Positions 22,612 through 31,519 of a DNA stretch of 40,065 nt are shown here, piece after piece. The stretch comes from Lachnospiraceae bacterium UBA7188 (GTDB taxonomy: Bacteria > Bacillota > Clostridia > Lachnospirales > Lachnospiraceae): positions 25,958 through 66,022 of the forward strand of contig DKVC01000140.1 of NCBI GenBank assembly GCA_002490995.1, given 5' to 3'. Under the pieces are notes generated by a model. The model saw only the letters and a list, made by a program, of their open reading frames with translations. It ran no database searches and had not been told where the DNA came from. Numbering within the stretch: position 1 is the first letter of the stretch; the number at the start of each line of letters is the position of its first letter. A program made the translations under genes and the position numbers.

Positions 22612-23832
22612 ATGATAAATGTAGCAGTGCTGGGATACGGTACGGTAGGCAGCGGCGTTGTGGAAGTAATTGGGCGCAATCAGGAGCAGATAGTCCGGAA
22701 TACCGGGGAAGAAGTATATGTCAAATACATTCTGGATCTGAGGGATTTCCCGGGAGACCCTTACGAGGACAGGGTGGTACATGATTTTAATCTGATACTG
22801 GAGGACACTTCTGTTTCCGTAGTATGCGAGACCATGGGAGGCGTAGGCGCAGCATATCAGTTTACAAAACAGGCCCTTGCCGCCGGGAAAAGTGTATGTA
22901 CTTCCAATAAGGAACTGGTAGCCAGGCATGGGACGGAGCTTCTGGCGCTGGCAGCCGGGAAGCACTGTAATTATATGTTTGAAGCCAGTGTGGGCGGAGG
23001 AATTCCCATTCTCCGCACCATTCAGACTTCACTTACGGCGGAACGGATTGTGGCAGTGACGGGTATTCTGAACGGCACTACCAATTATATTCTTTCCAGG
23101 ATGGAGACGGAGAAGGCAGATTATCATGAGGTCCTGAAGCAGGCGCAGGAACTGGGATATGCGGAACGCAATCCGGAAGCGGATGTGGAAGGCCATGACG
23201 CCTGCCGCAAAACAGCTATCCTTGCAGCGATGGCAACAGGAAAGACTGTTGACTGCGATATGATTCATACGGAGGGAATCACCGGGATTACGCTGGCTGA
23301 TTTTGAATTTGCCTCCGAAAAGAACAGAACGATCAAGCTTCTGGCAAGTGTGAAGGTACAGGAAGACGGAAAGCTGCTCGCCATGGTGGCTCCTTTTCTG
23401 CTTCCCATGGGACATCCTCTTGCCACAGTGGGAGATGTATTCAACGCAGTGCTGATCACCGGCAACATGCTGGGCGATACCCTGTATTACGGACGGGGGG
23501 CCGGCAAGCTGCCCACGGCGAGCGCAGTGGCGGCTGATGTGATAGACTGCGCACGCAATCAGGGCAGGACAGTCATGGGCTGCTGGAGTGAAGAGAAGGC
23601 GCAGATGGCTGACACGTCGGAGACGGAGAGCAGGTTTTATGTGAGAACCGATGCATCTGCTGCCGAAGCTGTGGAGAAAGCTTTCTGCGGAAAGTATGAT
23701 CCGGAAGTTTCCGAAGGGACCCTGATCGGCGGCGAATACGGCTTCTTTACTCCTGTGATGAGGGAAAAGGATTTCAATGATATATGCAGGAAGCTGGGAG
23801 ATGCGGTTTCCGGCAGGATACGGCTGATGTAG
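22612..23832 (+). CDS. hom: Homoserine dehydrogenase, 406 aa
   Basis: Reduces aspartate semialdehyde to homoserine, the branch step to threonine and methionine. The N-terminal NAD(P) fold has GYGTVGSG (about residues 8-15). The family's NKELVARHG, FEASVGGGIPILRTI, ILNGTTNYILSRM and the substrate-binding block AQELGYAERNPEADVEGHDACRKTAIL follow in order. GRGAGKLPTASAVAADVID closes the catalytic domain. The C-terminal 70 residues, where an ACT regulatory domain normally sits, are weakly ACT-like (FYVRTDASAAEAVEKAF), so feedback control by threonine may be altered. GGAG about 11 nt before the ATG is a plausible ribosome site. The aspartate kinase gene follows 39 nt later, likely one operon. Confidence 0.97.
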   Translation: MINVAVLGYGTVGSGVVEVIGRNQEQIVRNTGEEVYVKYILDLRDFPGDPYEDRVVHDFNLILEDTSVSVVCETMGGVGAAYQFTKQALAAGKSVCTSNKELVARHGTELLALAAGKHCNYMFEASVGGGIPILRTIQTSLTAERIVAVTGILNGTTNYILSRMETEKADYHEVLKQAQELGYAERNPEADVEGHDACRKTAILAAMATGKTVDCDMIHTEGITGITLADFEFASEKNRTIKLLASVKVQEDGKLLAMVAPFLLPMGHPLATVGDVFNAVLITGNMLGDTLYYGRGAGKLPTASAVAADVIDCARNQGRTVMGCWSEEKAQMADTSETESRFYVRTDASAAEAVEKAFCGKYDPEVSEGTLIGGEYGFFTPVMREKDFNDICRKLGDAVSGRIRLM

Positions 23833-23871
23833 CATCATATATAATAAAAGGGCCTGTGAGGAGTGGTAAAA

Positions 23872-25191
23872 ATGTCTAAGGTAGTGAAATTCGGAGGAAG
23901 CTCGCTGGCAAGCGCGGAGCAGTTTAAGAAGGTGGCCGATATCATCCACAGTGATGCGGAGAGACGATATGTGGTGCCTTCCGCGCCAGGCAAGCGATTT
24001 AAGGAAGATACAAAGGTGACAGACATGCTCTACGCCTGTTACGACATGGCCGAGGCAGGGAAAGACTTTGACAAAGCACTTACTGCCATCGAAGCCAGGT
24101 ATGAGGAAATCATCGAAGGATTGGGTCTGGATGTAAATCTGGACGGAGAGTTTGAAATTATCAGGAAGAATTTCGACGATAGGGCGGGCAGCAACTATGC
24201 GGCTTCCAGAGGCGAGTACTTAAACGGGATTATTCTTGCGAATTATCTTGGGTTTGATTTCATTGATGCGGCCGAGGTGGTTTGTTTCGACGCGGCAGGG
24301 GAATTCGACCAGGAGCGGACGAACAGCTTGCTTTCGGCCAGGCTTGCCCAGTGCGAACACGCGGTTATCCCGGGCTTTTACGGAGCAATGCCTGACGGGA
24401 GCGTGAAGACATTCTCCAGGGGCGGCTCCGACATTACAGGTTCTATTGTGGCGAAAGCGGCGCAGGCGGATGTATATGAGAACTGGACGGATGTATCCGG
24501 TTTTCTGGTGGCCGATCCGGGGATTATAAAGAATCCCAGAAGGATTGACGTGATTACGTACCGGGAACTGCGGGAGCTTTCCTATATGGGGGCGGGGGTG
24601 CTGCATGAGGATTCGATTTTCCCCGTGCGCCAGGAGAACATCCCCATTAACATACGGAATACCAATGCCCCGGAGGACAACGGCACCTGGATTGTGGGCA
24701 GTACCTGTCAGAAATCCAAATATGTCATCACCGGAATCGCGGGGAAAAAGGGATTCTGCTGTGTCAATATCGAGAAGGCGAAGATGAACAGCGAGATTGG
24801 ATTCGGAAGAAAGGTTCTGGGGGCCTTTGAGGAGAACGGGATTTCCTTCGAGCATATTCCGTCCGGTATTGACACGCTGACTGTATTTGTGCATCAGGAT
24901 GAATTCATGCATAAGGAGCAGAAGGTTGCGGCATGCCTCTACAGGGTGGCAAAGCCGGATGCCATTGAGATCGAGGCGGACCTGGCCCTGATTGCCGTAG
25001 TGGGGAGGGGAATGAAATCCACAAGAGGGACGGCAGGAAGGATTTTCTCCGCCCTGGCTCATGCAAATGTGAATGTGAAAATGATCGATCAGGGCTCTTC
25101 CGAGCTGAACATCATCATCGGTGTGGCGAATGAGGACTTTGAGACTGCAATTAAGGCAATTTATGATATATTTGTCCTGACGAACCTCTGA
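23872..25191 (+). CDS. Aspartate kinase, 439 aa
   Basis: Phosphorylates aspartate, the first step toward lysine, threonine and methionine. The amino-acid-kinase domain begins VVKFGGSSLASAEQFKKVADII with the KFGGSS motif. SAPGKRFKEDTKVTDMLYACYDMAE, GGSDITGSIVAKA, ENWTDVSGFLVADP and REL(R)ELSYMGAGVLHEDSI all match aspartokinases of the clostridial monofunctional type. Two ACT domains follow (FCCVNIEKAKMNSEIGFGRKVLGAFEENGISFEHIPSGIDTLTVFV and IEADLALIAVVGRGMKSTRGTAGRIFSALAHANVNVKMIDQGSSELNIII). ATG 23872 is preceded by GAGGAG with an 8-nt gap, so I prefer it to the GTG at 23863. It forms an operon with hom. A dedicated promoter and terminator element lies behind it. Confidence 0.97.
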   Translation: MSKVVKFGGSSLASAEQFKKVADIIHSDAERRYVVPSAPGKRFKEDTKVTDMLYACYDMAEAGKDFDKALTAIEARYEEIIEGLGLDVNLDGEFEIIRKNFDDRAGSNYAASRGEYLNGIILANYLGFDFIDAAEVVCFDAAGEFDQERTNSLLSARLAQCEHAVIPGFYGAMPDGSVKTFSRGGSDITGSIVAKAAQADVYENWTDVSGFLVADPGIIKNPRRIDVITYRELRELSYMGAGVLHEDSIFPVRQENIPINIRNTNAPEDNGTWIVGSTCQKSKYVITGIAGKKGFCCVNIEKAKMNSEIGFGRKVLGAFEENGISFEHIPSGIDTLTVFVHQDEFMHKEQKVAACLYRVAKPDAIEIEADLALIAVVGRGMKSTRGTAGRIFSALAHANVNVKMIDQGSSELNIIIGVANEDFETAIKAIYDIFVLTNL

Positions 25192-25236
25192 AAATTGTAT
25201 GATTTGTAGAAATATCTGGAAATGCGTCATTCCGTG

Positions 25237-25265
25237 TTGACAGAGAAAAAAATGGGCAATATAAT
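25237..25265 (+). promoter_or_regulatory. Perfect-consensus promoter upstream of the GH3 gene
   Basis: TTGACA (25237-25242), 17-nt spacer, TATAAT (25260-25265): the only fully consensus promoter I found in the window. Expected start is near 25272. Confidence 0.8.
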
Positions 25266-25271
25266 AGAGTC

Positions 25272-25403
25272 ATCATCCTTCATTGATGTACAAAAGAAAC
25301 AGAATGCAAATGCTGGATATTTATCTGCAAAAGAGAAGATATACTTCAGGATGAAGTGGGGGAAAGACCAGGAAATGGATGTAAGTCCATTTCCTGTTGT
25401 TTT
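25272..25403 (+). ncRNA. Candidate small RNA or attenuated leader, about 130 nt
   Basis: The segment runs from the expected start of a perfect-consensus promoter to a strong terminator (25369-25403). It contains one 22-codon ORF (ATG 25286 to TGA 25354) without a ribosome binding site, so a non-coding product is more likely. It lies between the aspartate kinase and GH3 genes; the GH3 ribosome site is about 50 nt past the terminator. It could therefore be an independent sRNA or a leader that controls GH3 by termination. I recognise no known RNA family in it. Confidence 0.45.
25369..25403 (+). terminator. Strong rho-independent terminator
   Basis: CAGGAAATGGA (25369-25379), 6-nt loop, TCCATTTCCTG (25386-25396): a perfect 11-bp stem followed by TTGTTTT. 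It would end both the small transcript from 25272 and readthrough from the hom-aspartate kinase operon. Confidence 0.85.
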
Positions 25404-25464
25404 GTGGGAAAACAATTGCCGGCCTGAACAGTTGGTATACATTACAAATTGAGAGAGGATACAT

Positions 25465-26838
25465 ATGGACAGCAGAAACGAACAGCAGCAGAGGAAGAGG
25501 GAAGACAGAAAGAAGAGACGGATCCGAAATCAGATCATTGTCTATATTGTGATGGCATTTCTGATTCTGGCGCTGGCGGCTGGTATCGTATTCGGAGTCA
25601 GCTTTTTGCTGAAGGGAAGAAAAGACGGACAGCAGAAAGAGCAGCAGGAGGCACAGCAGAGTCAGCAGCAGGAAAGTCTGCCGGATGAACAGCAGGAAAA
25701 GCAGGATATGATAGATGGTCTGCTGGCAGATGAAGAGGAGATTGCAGTCACGCCGGAACCGACTCCTGAGGTGGTGGAGCCCACGCCGCAGGAGCGTCTG
25801 GATGAAATCGTCAATGCCGGCATAGAGGCGATGTCTCTGGAAGATAAAGTGGCAGGGCTCTTTTTTGTGACGCCGGAAGATATTACCGGGGTTTCTGCCG
25901 CAGTGCAGGCGGGAGAAGGTACCAGGGATGCACTGGCGCAGTATGCGGTAGGCGGACTGGTCTATTTTGCGAAAAACATTCAGTCGGAACAGCAGCTGAG
26001 GGAAATGCTGGAAAATACGAAGCAGTATGCGAATTACCCTGTCTTTCTGGGGGTGGACGAGGAGGGCGGCACTGTGGCAAGGATAGGCAGAGCGGGCATT
26101 GGACCTGAGGTGGATGCTGCAGGAGACATTGGAGCCACAGGTGATACGCAGAATGCTTACAATGCAGGTGCTGCCATCGGAAGCGCACTGGCAGGTCTGG
26201 GCTTTAATGTGGATTTTGCGCCGGTGGCGGATCTGGCCAATGTGGACGGCAGTATCATGGAGGGACGCGCCTATGGTTCTGATGCCGGAACGGCTGCAGG
26301 GTTTGTGGCAGCCATGGTGAGAGGGCTGGAAGAGCAGAATGTGACGGCATGTCTGAAGCATTTTCCGGGAATGGGCAGTTCCGTGCAGGATCCCCATGAC
26401 GGGTTATCCTCATCGGACAGGACGGAAGAGCAGTTCAGGAGTGAGGAATTGTCCGTATTTCAGGCAGGGATAGATGCGGGGGCAAAGATGATCATGGTTG
26501 GACATATGGCTGCTCCGGCCTTAACAGGAGACAGCGAGCCCTGTATTTTTTCCCGGCATCTGGTGACGGATATTCTGAGGGAGGAGATGGGCTATGACGG
26601 CGTCATCATCACGGATGCGCTGAGCATGTCCGCCATTTCCGAATATTACGGTGCGGACGAGGCGGCTATCATGGCTGTCCTGGCGGGCTGCGATATGCTG
26701 CTGATGCCGGAAGATTTCGGGAAGGCTTACAATGGAATCCTTCAGGCTGTCGCGGACGGGAATATTTCGGAAGAACGTATAGACGATTCATTGAGGCGGA
26801 TTTACAGAATCAAGTATGCGGACATGATTGAACAGTGA
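25465..26838 (+). CDS. Membrane-anchored glycoside hydrolase family 3 protein, NagZ-like, 457 aa
   Basis: A basic cytoplasmic start, one membrane anchor (about residues 23-50), then a Gln/Glu-rich and Pro/Thr linker (about 53-112), and a GH3 N-terminal TIM-barrel domain. Barrel motifs are LGVDEEGGTVARI, NVDFAPVADLAN, CLKHFPGMGSSVQDPHDG (the catalytic His loop of NagZ-type enzymes, here with Met in place of the usual His of KHFPGHG), MIMVGHM, and the nucleophile Asp in VIITDALSM. Enzymes of this group remove N-acetylglucosamine from cell wall fragments; an anchored, outward-facing form would act in the wall. AGAGAGG precedes the ATG. A terminator at 26922-26950 ends the unit. Confidence 0.92.
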   Translation: MDSRNEQQQRKREDRKKRRIRNQIIVYIVMAFLILALAAGIVFGVSFLLKGRKDGQQKEQQEAQQSQQQESLPDEQQEKQDMIDGLLADEEEIAVTPEPTPEVVEPTPQERLDEIVNAGIEAMSLEDKVAGLFFVTPEDITGVSAAVQAGEGTRDALAQYAVGGLVYFAKNIQSEQQLREMLENTKQYANYPVFLGVDEEGGTVARIGRAGIGPEVDAAGDIGATGDTQNAYNAGAAIGSALAGLGFNVDFAPVADLANVDGSIMEGRAYGSDAGTAAGFVAAMVRGLEEQNVTACLKHFPGMGSSVQDPHDGLSSSDRTEEQFRSEELSVFQAGIDAGAKMIMVGHMAAPALTGDSEPCIFSRHLVTDILREEMGYDGVIITDALSMSAISEYYGADEAAIMAVLAGCDMLLMPEDFGKAYNGILQAVADGNISEERIDDSLRRIYRIKYADMIEQ

Positions 26839-26921
26839 GTGAGAAAACAGTTATTTTCCGACAGTTTCTGAGGAACGGGTTTCTGAGAAAATGGGAGCGG
26901 CAGGGAATATCGAAATAAAAG

Positions 26922-26955
26922 AGCGGGGGTAGCCGTGCCTCCCGCTTTTTCTTTG
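26922..26955 (+). terminator. Rho-independent terminator after the GH3 gene
   Basis: AGCGGG (26922-26927) with CCCGCT (26941-26946), loop of 13 nt, then a run of T interrupted by one C. Between it and murE I see only a possible TAGAAT -10 near 27006. Confidence 0.75.
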
Positions 26956-27074
26956 CTTACTGCTACTTTTTGAAATTAGGGGTGGTACAAACAGGCAAAT
27001 TAGAGTAGAATAGAGAATGGATATGGGACAGTTGCGGAGGCAAATGTCAGTTAAGGGGGCAGGAAGGGATAGCT

Positions 27075-28553
27075 ATGAGATTACTTGATTTGCTGGAGAA
27101 CATCAGTTTTAAATGCATACAGGGGACTGTTGATGCAGAGGTATCCGCGGTTATATACGATTCCAGAAAAGAGGTAGTGCCGGGATGCCTTTTTGTGTGC
27201 ATTGAAGGAGCGAAGTCCGACGGTCATGAGTATGCAGAAGAGATGGCGGAGAAAGGAGCCGGTGTGCTGGTGGTGTCCAGGCCGGTGGAAGCAGTGAAAG
27301 GGAAAAAGGTAACGGTGATTCAGGTGGAGGACACCAGGTACGCGCTGGCATTTATCTCGGCGGCATGGTTCGGGCATCCGGCCGGGAAGCTCTGCGTCAT
27401 CGGCATCACCGGTACAAAAGGCAAGACCACCACCACATACCTCGTAAAATCAATTCTGGAAAATGCCGGTTTTAAAGTGGGACTGATCGGAACCATCGAG
27501 ACTGTCATAGGAGAAGAGCATGTTCATGCGGAAAATACTACACCGGAATCTTACCTGCTGCAGGAGGACTTTGCCAGGATGGCGCAGGCCGGTCTGGATG
27601 CAGTGGTAATGGAAGTATCGTCTCAGGCGCTGAAGCTTCACAGGACACAGGGCTTTGTGTTTGATTACGGTATCTTTACCAATTTGGAGCCGGATCATAT
27701 CGGAGAGAATGAACATGCCAGTTTTGAAGAGTACATGGCATGTAAGGGGCTTTTATTCCGGCAGTGCCGCACGGGTATCGTGAACGGCGACGATGTCCAT
27801 ACAGAGAAGCTGCTGGAGGGACACACCTGTGAAGTGGAGACTTACGGTACGGGGGCTGACTGCATGCTCAGAGCGGAAAATCTGGAGCTGGTTCAGACTC
27901 CGGGTGAGCTTGGGGTGAATTTCCATGTGTCAGGCCTGATGGATTTTGATGCGCACATGCCTGCCCCCGGCCGTTTCAGCGTGTATAATGCGCTCTGCGC
28001 CATTGCCATATGCCGTCACTTCCGGGTCAGTGTTCCGGATATTCAGAAGGCATTGAAGGATGCGCATGTAAAGGGGCGTATAGAGAGGGTCAGGATTTCC
28101 GATCAGTTTACGCTTCTGATTGATTATGCCCATAATGCCATGGCTCTGGAAAGCCTGCTTTCAACGCTGAAAGAATACCGTCCCGGAAGGCTGGTATGTA
28201 TGTTTGGCTGCGGAGGCAACCGCTCCAGGCAGCGCCGCTATGAGATGGGGGAGGTGAGCGGCAGGCTGGCGGATTTTACGGTTATCACTTCCGACAATCC
28301 GCGTTTTGAAGAGCCGCAGGATATCATTGCGGACATCCGCGAAGGAATCGACAGGACCGACGGGGAATATGTGGAGATCTGTGACAGAAGGGAAGCCATC
28401 GCCTATGTCATTTCCCATGCAGAGAAAGGGGATCTGATTGTTCTGGCGGGAAAGGGACATGAGGATTACCAGGAAATCAGAGGGGTAAAATATCCCATGG
28501 ATGAGCGGGTGATCATACAGGAGCTCCTGGATTCCGGGCTTGCTCACATTTGA
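27075..28553 (+). CDS. murE: UDP-MurNAc-tripeptide synthetase MurE, 492 aa, meso-DAP type
   Basis: Mur ligase that adds the third amino acid to UDP-N-acetylmuramoyl-Ala-Glu in peptidoglycan synthesis. The N-terminal UDP-binding domain contains YDSRKEVVPGCLFVCIEG. The central ATPase domain has GITGTKGKTTT (about residues 110-120) and EVSSQALKLHRTQG. The third domain has DYAHNAMALESLL and GCGGNRSRQRRYEMGEV. DNPR at 407-410 (SDNPRFEEP) is the arginine-bearing motif that marks enzymes specific for meso-diaminopimelate rather than lysine, so the cell wall should be DAP-type. The ATG has AGGAAGG upstream. It is not in a mur/dcw cluster; the next gene, priA, starts 125 nt on. Confidence 0.95.
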   Translation: MRLLDLLENISFKCIQGTVDAEVSAVIYDSRKEVVPGCLFVCIEGAKSDGHEYAEEMAEKGAGVLVVSRPVEAVKGKKVTVIQVEDTRYALAFISAAWFGHPAGKLCVIGITGTKGKTTTTYLVKSILENAGFKVGLIGTIETVIGEEHVHAENTTPESYLLQEDFARMAQAGLDAVVMEVSSQALKLHRTQGFVFDYGIFTNLEPDHIGENEHASFEEYMACKGLLFRQCRTGIVNGDDVHTEKLLEGHTCEVETYGTGADCMLRAENLELVQTPGELGVNFHVSGLMDFDAHMPAPGRFSVYNALCAIAICRHFRVSVPDIQKALKDAHVKGRIERVRISDQFTLLIDYAHNAMALESLLSTLKEYRPGRLVCMFGCGGNRSRQRRYEMGEVSGRLADFTVITSDNPRFEEPQDIIADIREGIDRTDGEYVEICDRREAIAYVISHAEKGDLIVLAGKGHEDYQEIRGVKYPMDERVIIQELLDSGLAHI

Positions 28554-28678
28554 TTTCGGAAGCCGGTTGACGCTGCTGCCCGTGATACTTCGCTTTTGCA
28601 TAAACAGGGGAATGAAAAAGCAGGCAGCTCCCGGAAGCCATGGGTGGAAGGGAGGTGCCGTGAACCGGGAGGAAGAGG

Positions 28679-30940
28679 ATGGGTGAGCTTTATGCAGACA
28701 TAATTATAGATATTTCCCATGAAAAACTGGATAAGCCCTTTCAATACCGTGTACCCGACAGGCTGAAAAATGTGCTGGAGACGGGCATGTGCGTGGAGGT
28801 TCCCTTTGGAAACGGCAATAAGCTGCGGAAGGGTTACTGTATCGGTATGGGAGAGGTATGTAAATTTGACCCGGCCAGGATAAAGGAAGTCAGGGGTGTG
28901 GTTGACGGCGGCGTGGGTATAGAGGGCAAAATGATCTCACTGGCCGGATGGATTCGAAAGAATTACGGTTCTACGATGATACAGGCTCTGAAAACCGTAC
29001 TGCCGGCAAAAAGGTCCGTCAAAAAGGTGGAACACAGGACAATTCAGCGGATTTCCGGGCGGGAGGAGATTATCTCCCTTATGGGAGAGAGCGGAAGGCG
29101 CGGGCAGGTTGCAAAAGAGAGGCTGCTGCGGGAGCTGACAGAGCAGGAAACCATCCCCTATGAATGGGTGACAGGCAAACTGGGCGTATCGCCGCAGACT
29201 GTCAGCAGCCTGGAGAAAGTCGGTGTGATCAGAATCCTTCGCAGCCAGACCCTGCGCAATCCGGTGAAACTGGAACAGAAGACAGATCAGAAGAAGCTGC
29301 TGAGCAATGAGCAGAGGCGGATTGTAGATGAGGTGATGGCGGATTTCGACGCGGGGAAGCCTGATGTCTATCTGCTGCACGGGATAACCGGAAGCGGCAA
29401 GACTTTCGTCTATATGCAGATTGTAAAGGAGATGGTGGAACGGGGCAGGCAATGTATCGTGCTGATACCGGAGATCGCCCTGACATACCAGACACTGCTG
29501 CGCTTTTACGCCATGTTCGGGGACAGGGTCAGTGTCATGAATTCGAATCTGTCTCCCGGGGAAAAATATGACCAGTGCGAGCGGGCCAGAAACGGCGAGA
29601 TTGATGTGATCATAGGCCCCCGCTCCGCTTTGTTTACCCCCTTTCCCAGACTGGGAATCATCATTTTGGACGAAGAACATGAGGGAAGCTATAAGAGTGA
29701 ATCCACGCCCAAATACCACGCCAGGGAGACGGCCATCGAGGCGGCGAGACTTCATGGAGCCAGCGTGATGCTGGGGTCTGCCACACCTTCGCTGGAAGCC
29801 TATTACCGGGCGGAAAGCGGGGAATATAAGCTGTTCCTCCTGAAGGAAAGGCTTACGGGATGCCTGCCCCGGGTACATGTGGTGGATTTGCGCCGGGAGC
29901 TGAAGGAGGGAAACACTTCCATTTTCAGCAGAAAACTTCAGGAACTGTTGGCAGAGCGGCTTTCCAGAGGGGAACAGAGTATTTTATTTCTGAACCGGAG
30001 GGGATATGCCGGCTTTGTCTCCTGCCGCTCCTGCGGACATGTGATGAAATGTCCTCATTGCGATGTATCGCTTTCGGAGCATGCAGGCGGGCGGCTGATG
30101 TGCCACTATTGCGGCCATACGGAGACAATGCCGAAAATATGTCCTCAGTGCGGCTCCAGGTATATCAGCGGTTTCCGTGCCGGCACCCAGCAGGTGGAGG
30201 AAAGGCTAAAGGCTTTGCTTCCCGGTGTGCGGACATTGCGTATGGATGCGGATACCACAAGGACCAAAGGCAGCTATGAGAAAATTTTATCCGCTTTTTC
30301 AAACGGGGAGGCGGATGTGCTCATCGGCACCCAGATGATTGTAAAAGGACATGATTTTCCCAAAGTGACTCTGGTGGGAGTACTGGCGGCTGACCTGTCC
30401 CTGAACATGAGCGACTACCGTGCCGGGGAGAGAACCTTCCAGCTGCTGGCTCAGGCAGTGGGACGTGCGGGAAGAGGAGAGCTTGCCGGGGAGGCGGTGA
30501 TCCAGACCTACCAGCCGGAGCATTATGCTGTGGTGCATGCGGCTGATCAGAACTATGAGGGATTTTACGGGGAGGAGATTATTTACCGTGAAATGGTGGG
30601 TTATCCCCCCGTCTCCAATATGCTGGCGGTGCAGGTCTTCTCAAGGACGGAGGAGGCGGGCTTCGCTATGGCCGGAAGGCTTGCCGGTGAGGTGAAAGAG
30701 AGGTTTGTAAAGCCGCAGGAGAAGAGAGAGGACCACATGCTTCCGCTTCAGCTGATCGGCCCGGCGCCGGCAACCATCGGCAGAATTAATGATATTTTTA
30801 GATTTGTGTTCTATGTGAAAAGCACAAAATATGTTAAACTGGTACAGATAAAGGATATGCTGGAGGAAGAGCTTCGCAGGCAGCCGCCGGCGGGGGATCT
30901 GACGGTGCAGTTTGATTTCAATCCGGTAAATATCATGTAA
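28679..30940 (+). CDS. priA: Primosomal protein N' (replication restart helicase PriA), 753 aa
   Basis: Restarts stalled replication forks by loading the replicative helicase. The order is the N-terminal 3'-DNA-binding domain (DIIIDISHEKLDKPFQYRVP), a winged-helix region, then helicase lobe 1 with Walker A ITGSGKTFV (about residue 234), IGPRSALFTPF and DEEH (about 331). A zinc-binding insertion follows with paired cysteines (CRSCGHVMKCPHC and CHYCGH, then CPQCGS, about 449-490), and helicase lobe 2 with GTQMIVKGHDFPKVTLVGV and QLLAQAVGRAGR. The length is typical. GGGAGGAAG lies just before ATG 28679. It begins the conserved priA-def-fmt run. Confidence 0.97.
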   Translation: MGELYADIIIDISHEKLDKPFQYRVPDRLKNVLETGMCVEVPFGNGNKLRKGYCIGMGEVCKFDPARIKEVRGVVDGGVGIEGKMISLAGWIRKNYGSTMIQALKTVLPAKRSVKKVEHRTIQRISGREEIISLMGESGRRGQVAKERLLRELTEQETIPYEWVTGKLGVSPQTVSSLEKVGVIRILRSQTLRNPVKLEQKTDQKKLLSNEQRRIVDEVMADFDAGKPDVYLLHGITGSGKTFVYMQIVKEMVERGRQCIVLIPEIALTYQTLLRFYAMFGDRVSVMNSNLSPGEKYDQCERARNGEIDVIIGPRSALFTPFPRLGIIILDEEHEGSYKSESTPKYHARETAIEAARLHGASVMLGSATPSLEAYYRAESGEYKLFLLKERLTGCLPRVHVVDLRRELKEGNTSIFSRKLQELLAERLSRGEQSILFLNRRGYAGFVSCRSCGHVMKCPHCDVSLSEHAGGRLMCHYCGHTETMPKICPQCGSRYISGFRAGTQQVEERLKALLPGVRTLRMDADTTRTKGSYEKILSAFSNGEADVLIGTQMIVKGHDFPKVTLVGVLAADLSLNMSDYRAGERTFQLLAQAVGRAGRGELAGEAVIQTYQPEHYAVVHAADQNYEGFYGEEIIYREMVGYPPVSNMLAVQVFSRTEEAGFAMAGRLAGEVKERFVKPQEKREDHMLPLQLIGPAPATIGRINDIFRFVFYVKSTKYVKLVQIKDMLEEELRRQPPAGDLTVQFDFNPVNIM

Positions 30941-31024
30941 AACGGCTGATTTCCTTACATTCACAGGCATGGGAGAGCCTGCTGATATGGAAAAAGACAG
31001 AACGAACAGGGAAAGGGTGGAAAA

Positions 31025-31504
31025 ATGGCAATCAGGAATATACGGGAAATGGGAGAAGAGGTACTGGGCAAGAAATGTAAAATGGTGACGGAGATGACAC
31101 CCAGGACCAGAGAACTGATCGAGGATATGCTTGACACCATGTATGAGGCCAACGGCGTGGGACTGGCGGCGCCTCAGGTGGGGGTACTGAAGCGGATTGT
31201 GGTAATCGATACCACAGGAGAGGACCCTCATATTCTGATCAATCCAAGGATTGTGGAGAGCAGCGGCGAGCAGACCGGCCAGGAAGCCTGTCTGAGCGTG
31301 CCCGGAAAAACAGGCCAGGTTACGAGACCCAATTATGTCAAGGCTGTTGCATTGGATGTGAATATGAAGGAATTTGAACTGGAGGGGACGGAACTTCTGG
31401 CCCGGGCCATCTGTCATGAGCTGGATCATCTGGAGGGACATCTCTATGTGGAAAAGGTGGAGGGACCTCTGCAGGATGCTGTCGCAGAGGAAGATGAGGA
31501 ATAA
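31025..31504 (+). CDS. def: Peptide deformylase, 159 aa
   Basis: Removes the formyl group from the N-terminal methionine of new proteins, using a divalent metal. All three family motifs are present: GVGLAAPQ (residues 44-51), EACLSVP (87-93, Cys89 as metal ligand; the usual form is EGCLS, so Gly is replaced by Ala) and HELDHLEG (131-138, His131, Glu132 and His135). The length fits the short class I/II-intermediate deformylases of Clostridia. The ATG follows GGGAAAGGGTGG. The fmt gene begins 15 nt downstream; the two encode opposing steps of formyl-Met handling and are almost always paired. Confidence 0.97.
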   Translation: MAIRNIREMGEEVLGKKCKMVTEMTPRTRELIEDMLDTMYEANGVGLAAPQVGVLKRIVVIDTTGEDPHILINPRIVESSGEQTGQEACLSVPGKTGQVTRPNYVKAVALDVNMKEFELEGTELLARAICHELDHLEGHLYVEKVEGPLQDAVAEEDEE

Positions 31505-31519
31505 AGCGGAGGTTTTTAT

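Noticed and set aside
21796..22965. 389-codon reverse-strand frame across glyA, the gap and hom
   Set aside because: It spans two certain genes on the other strand and has no recognisable domain or ribosome site.
25222..25452. 76-codon frame between the aspartate kinase and GH3 genes
   Set aside because: It begins upstream of a consensus promoter, runs through a strong terminator stem and lacks a ribosome site.
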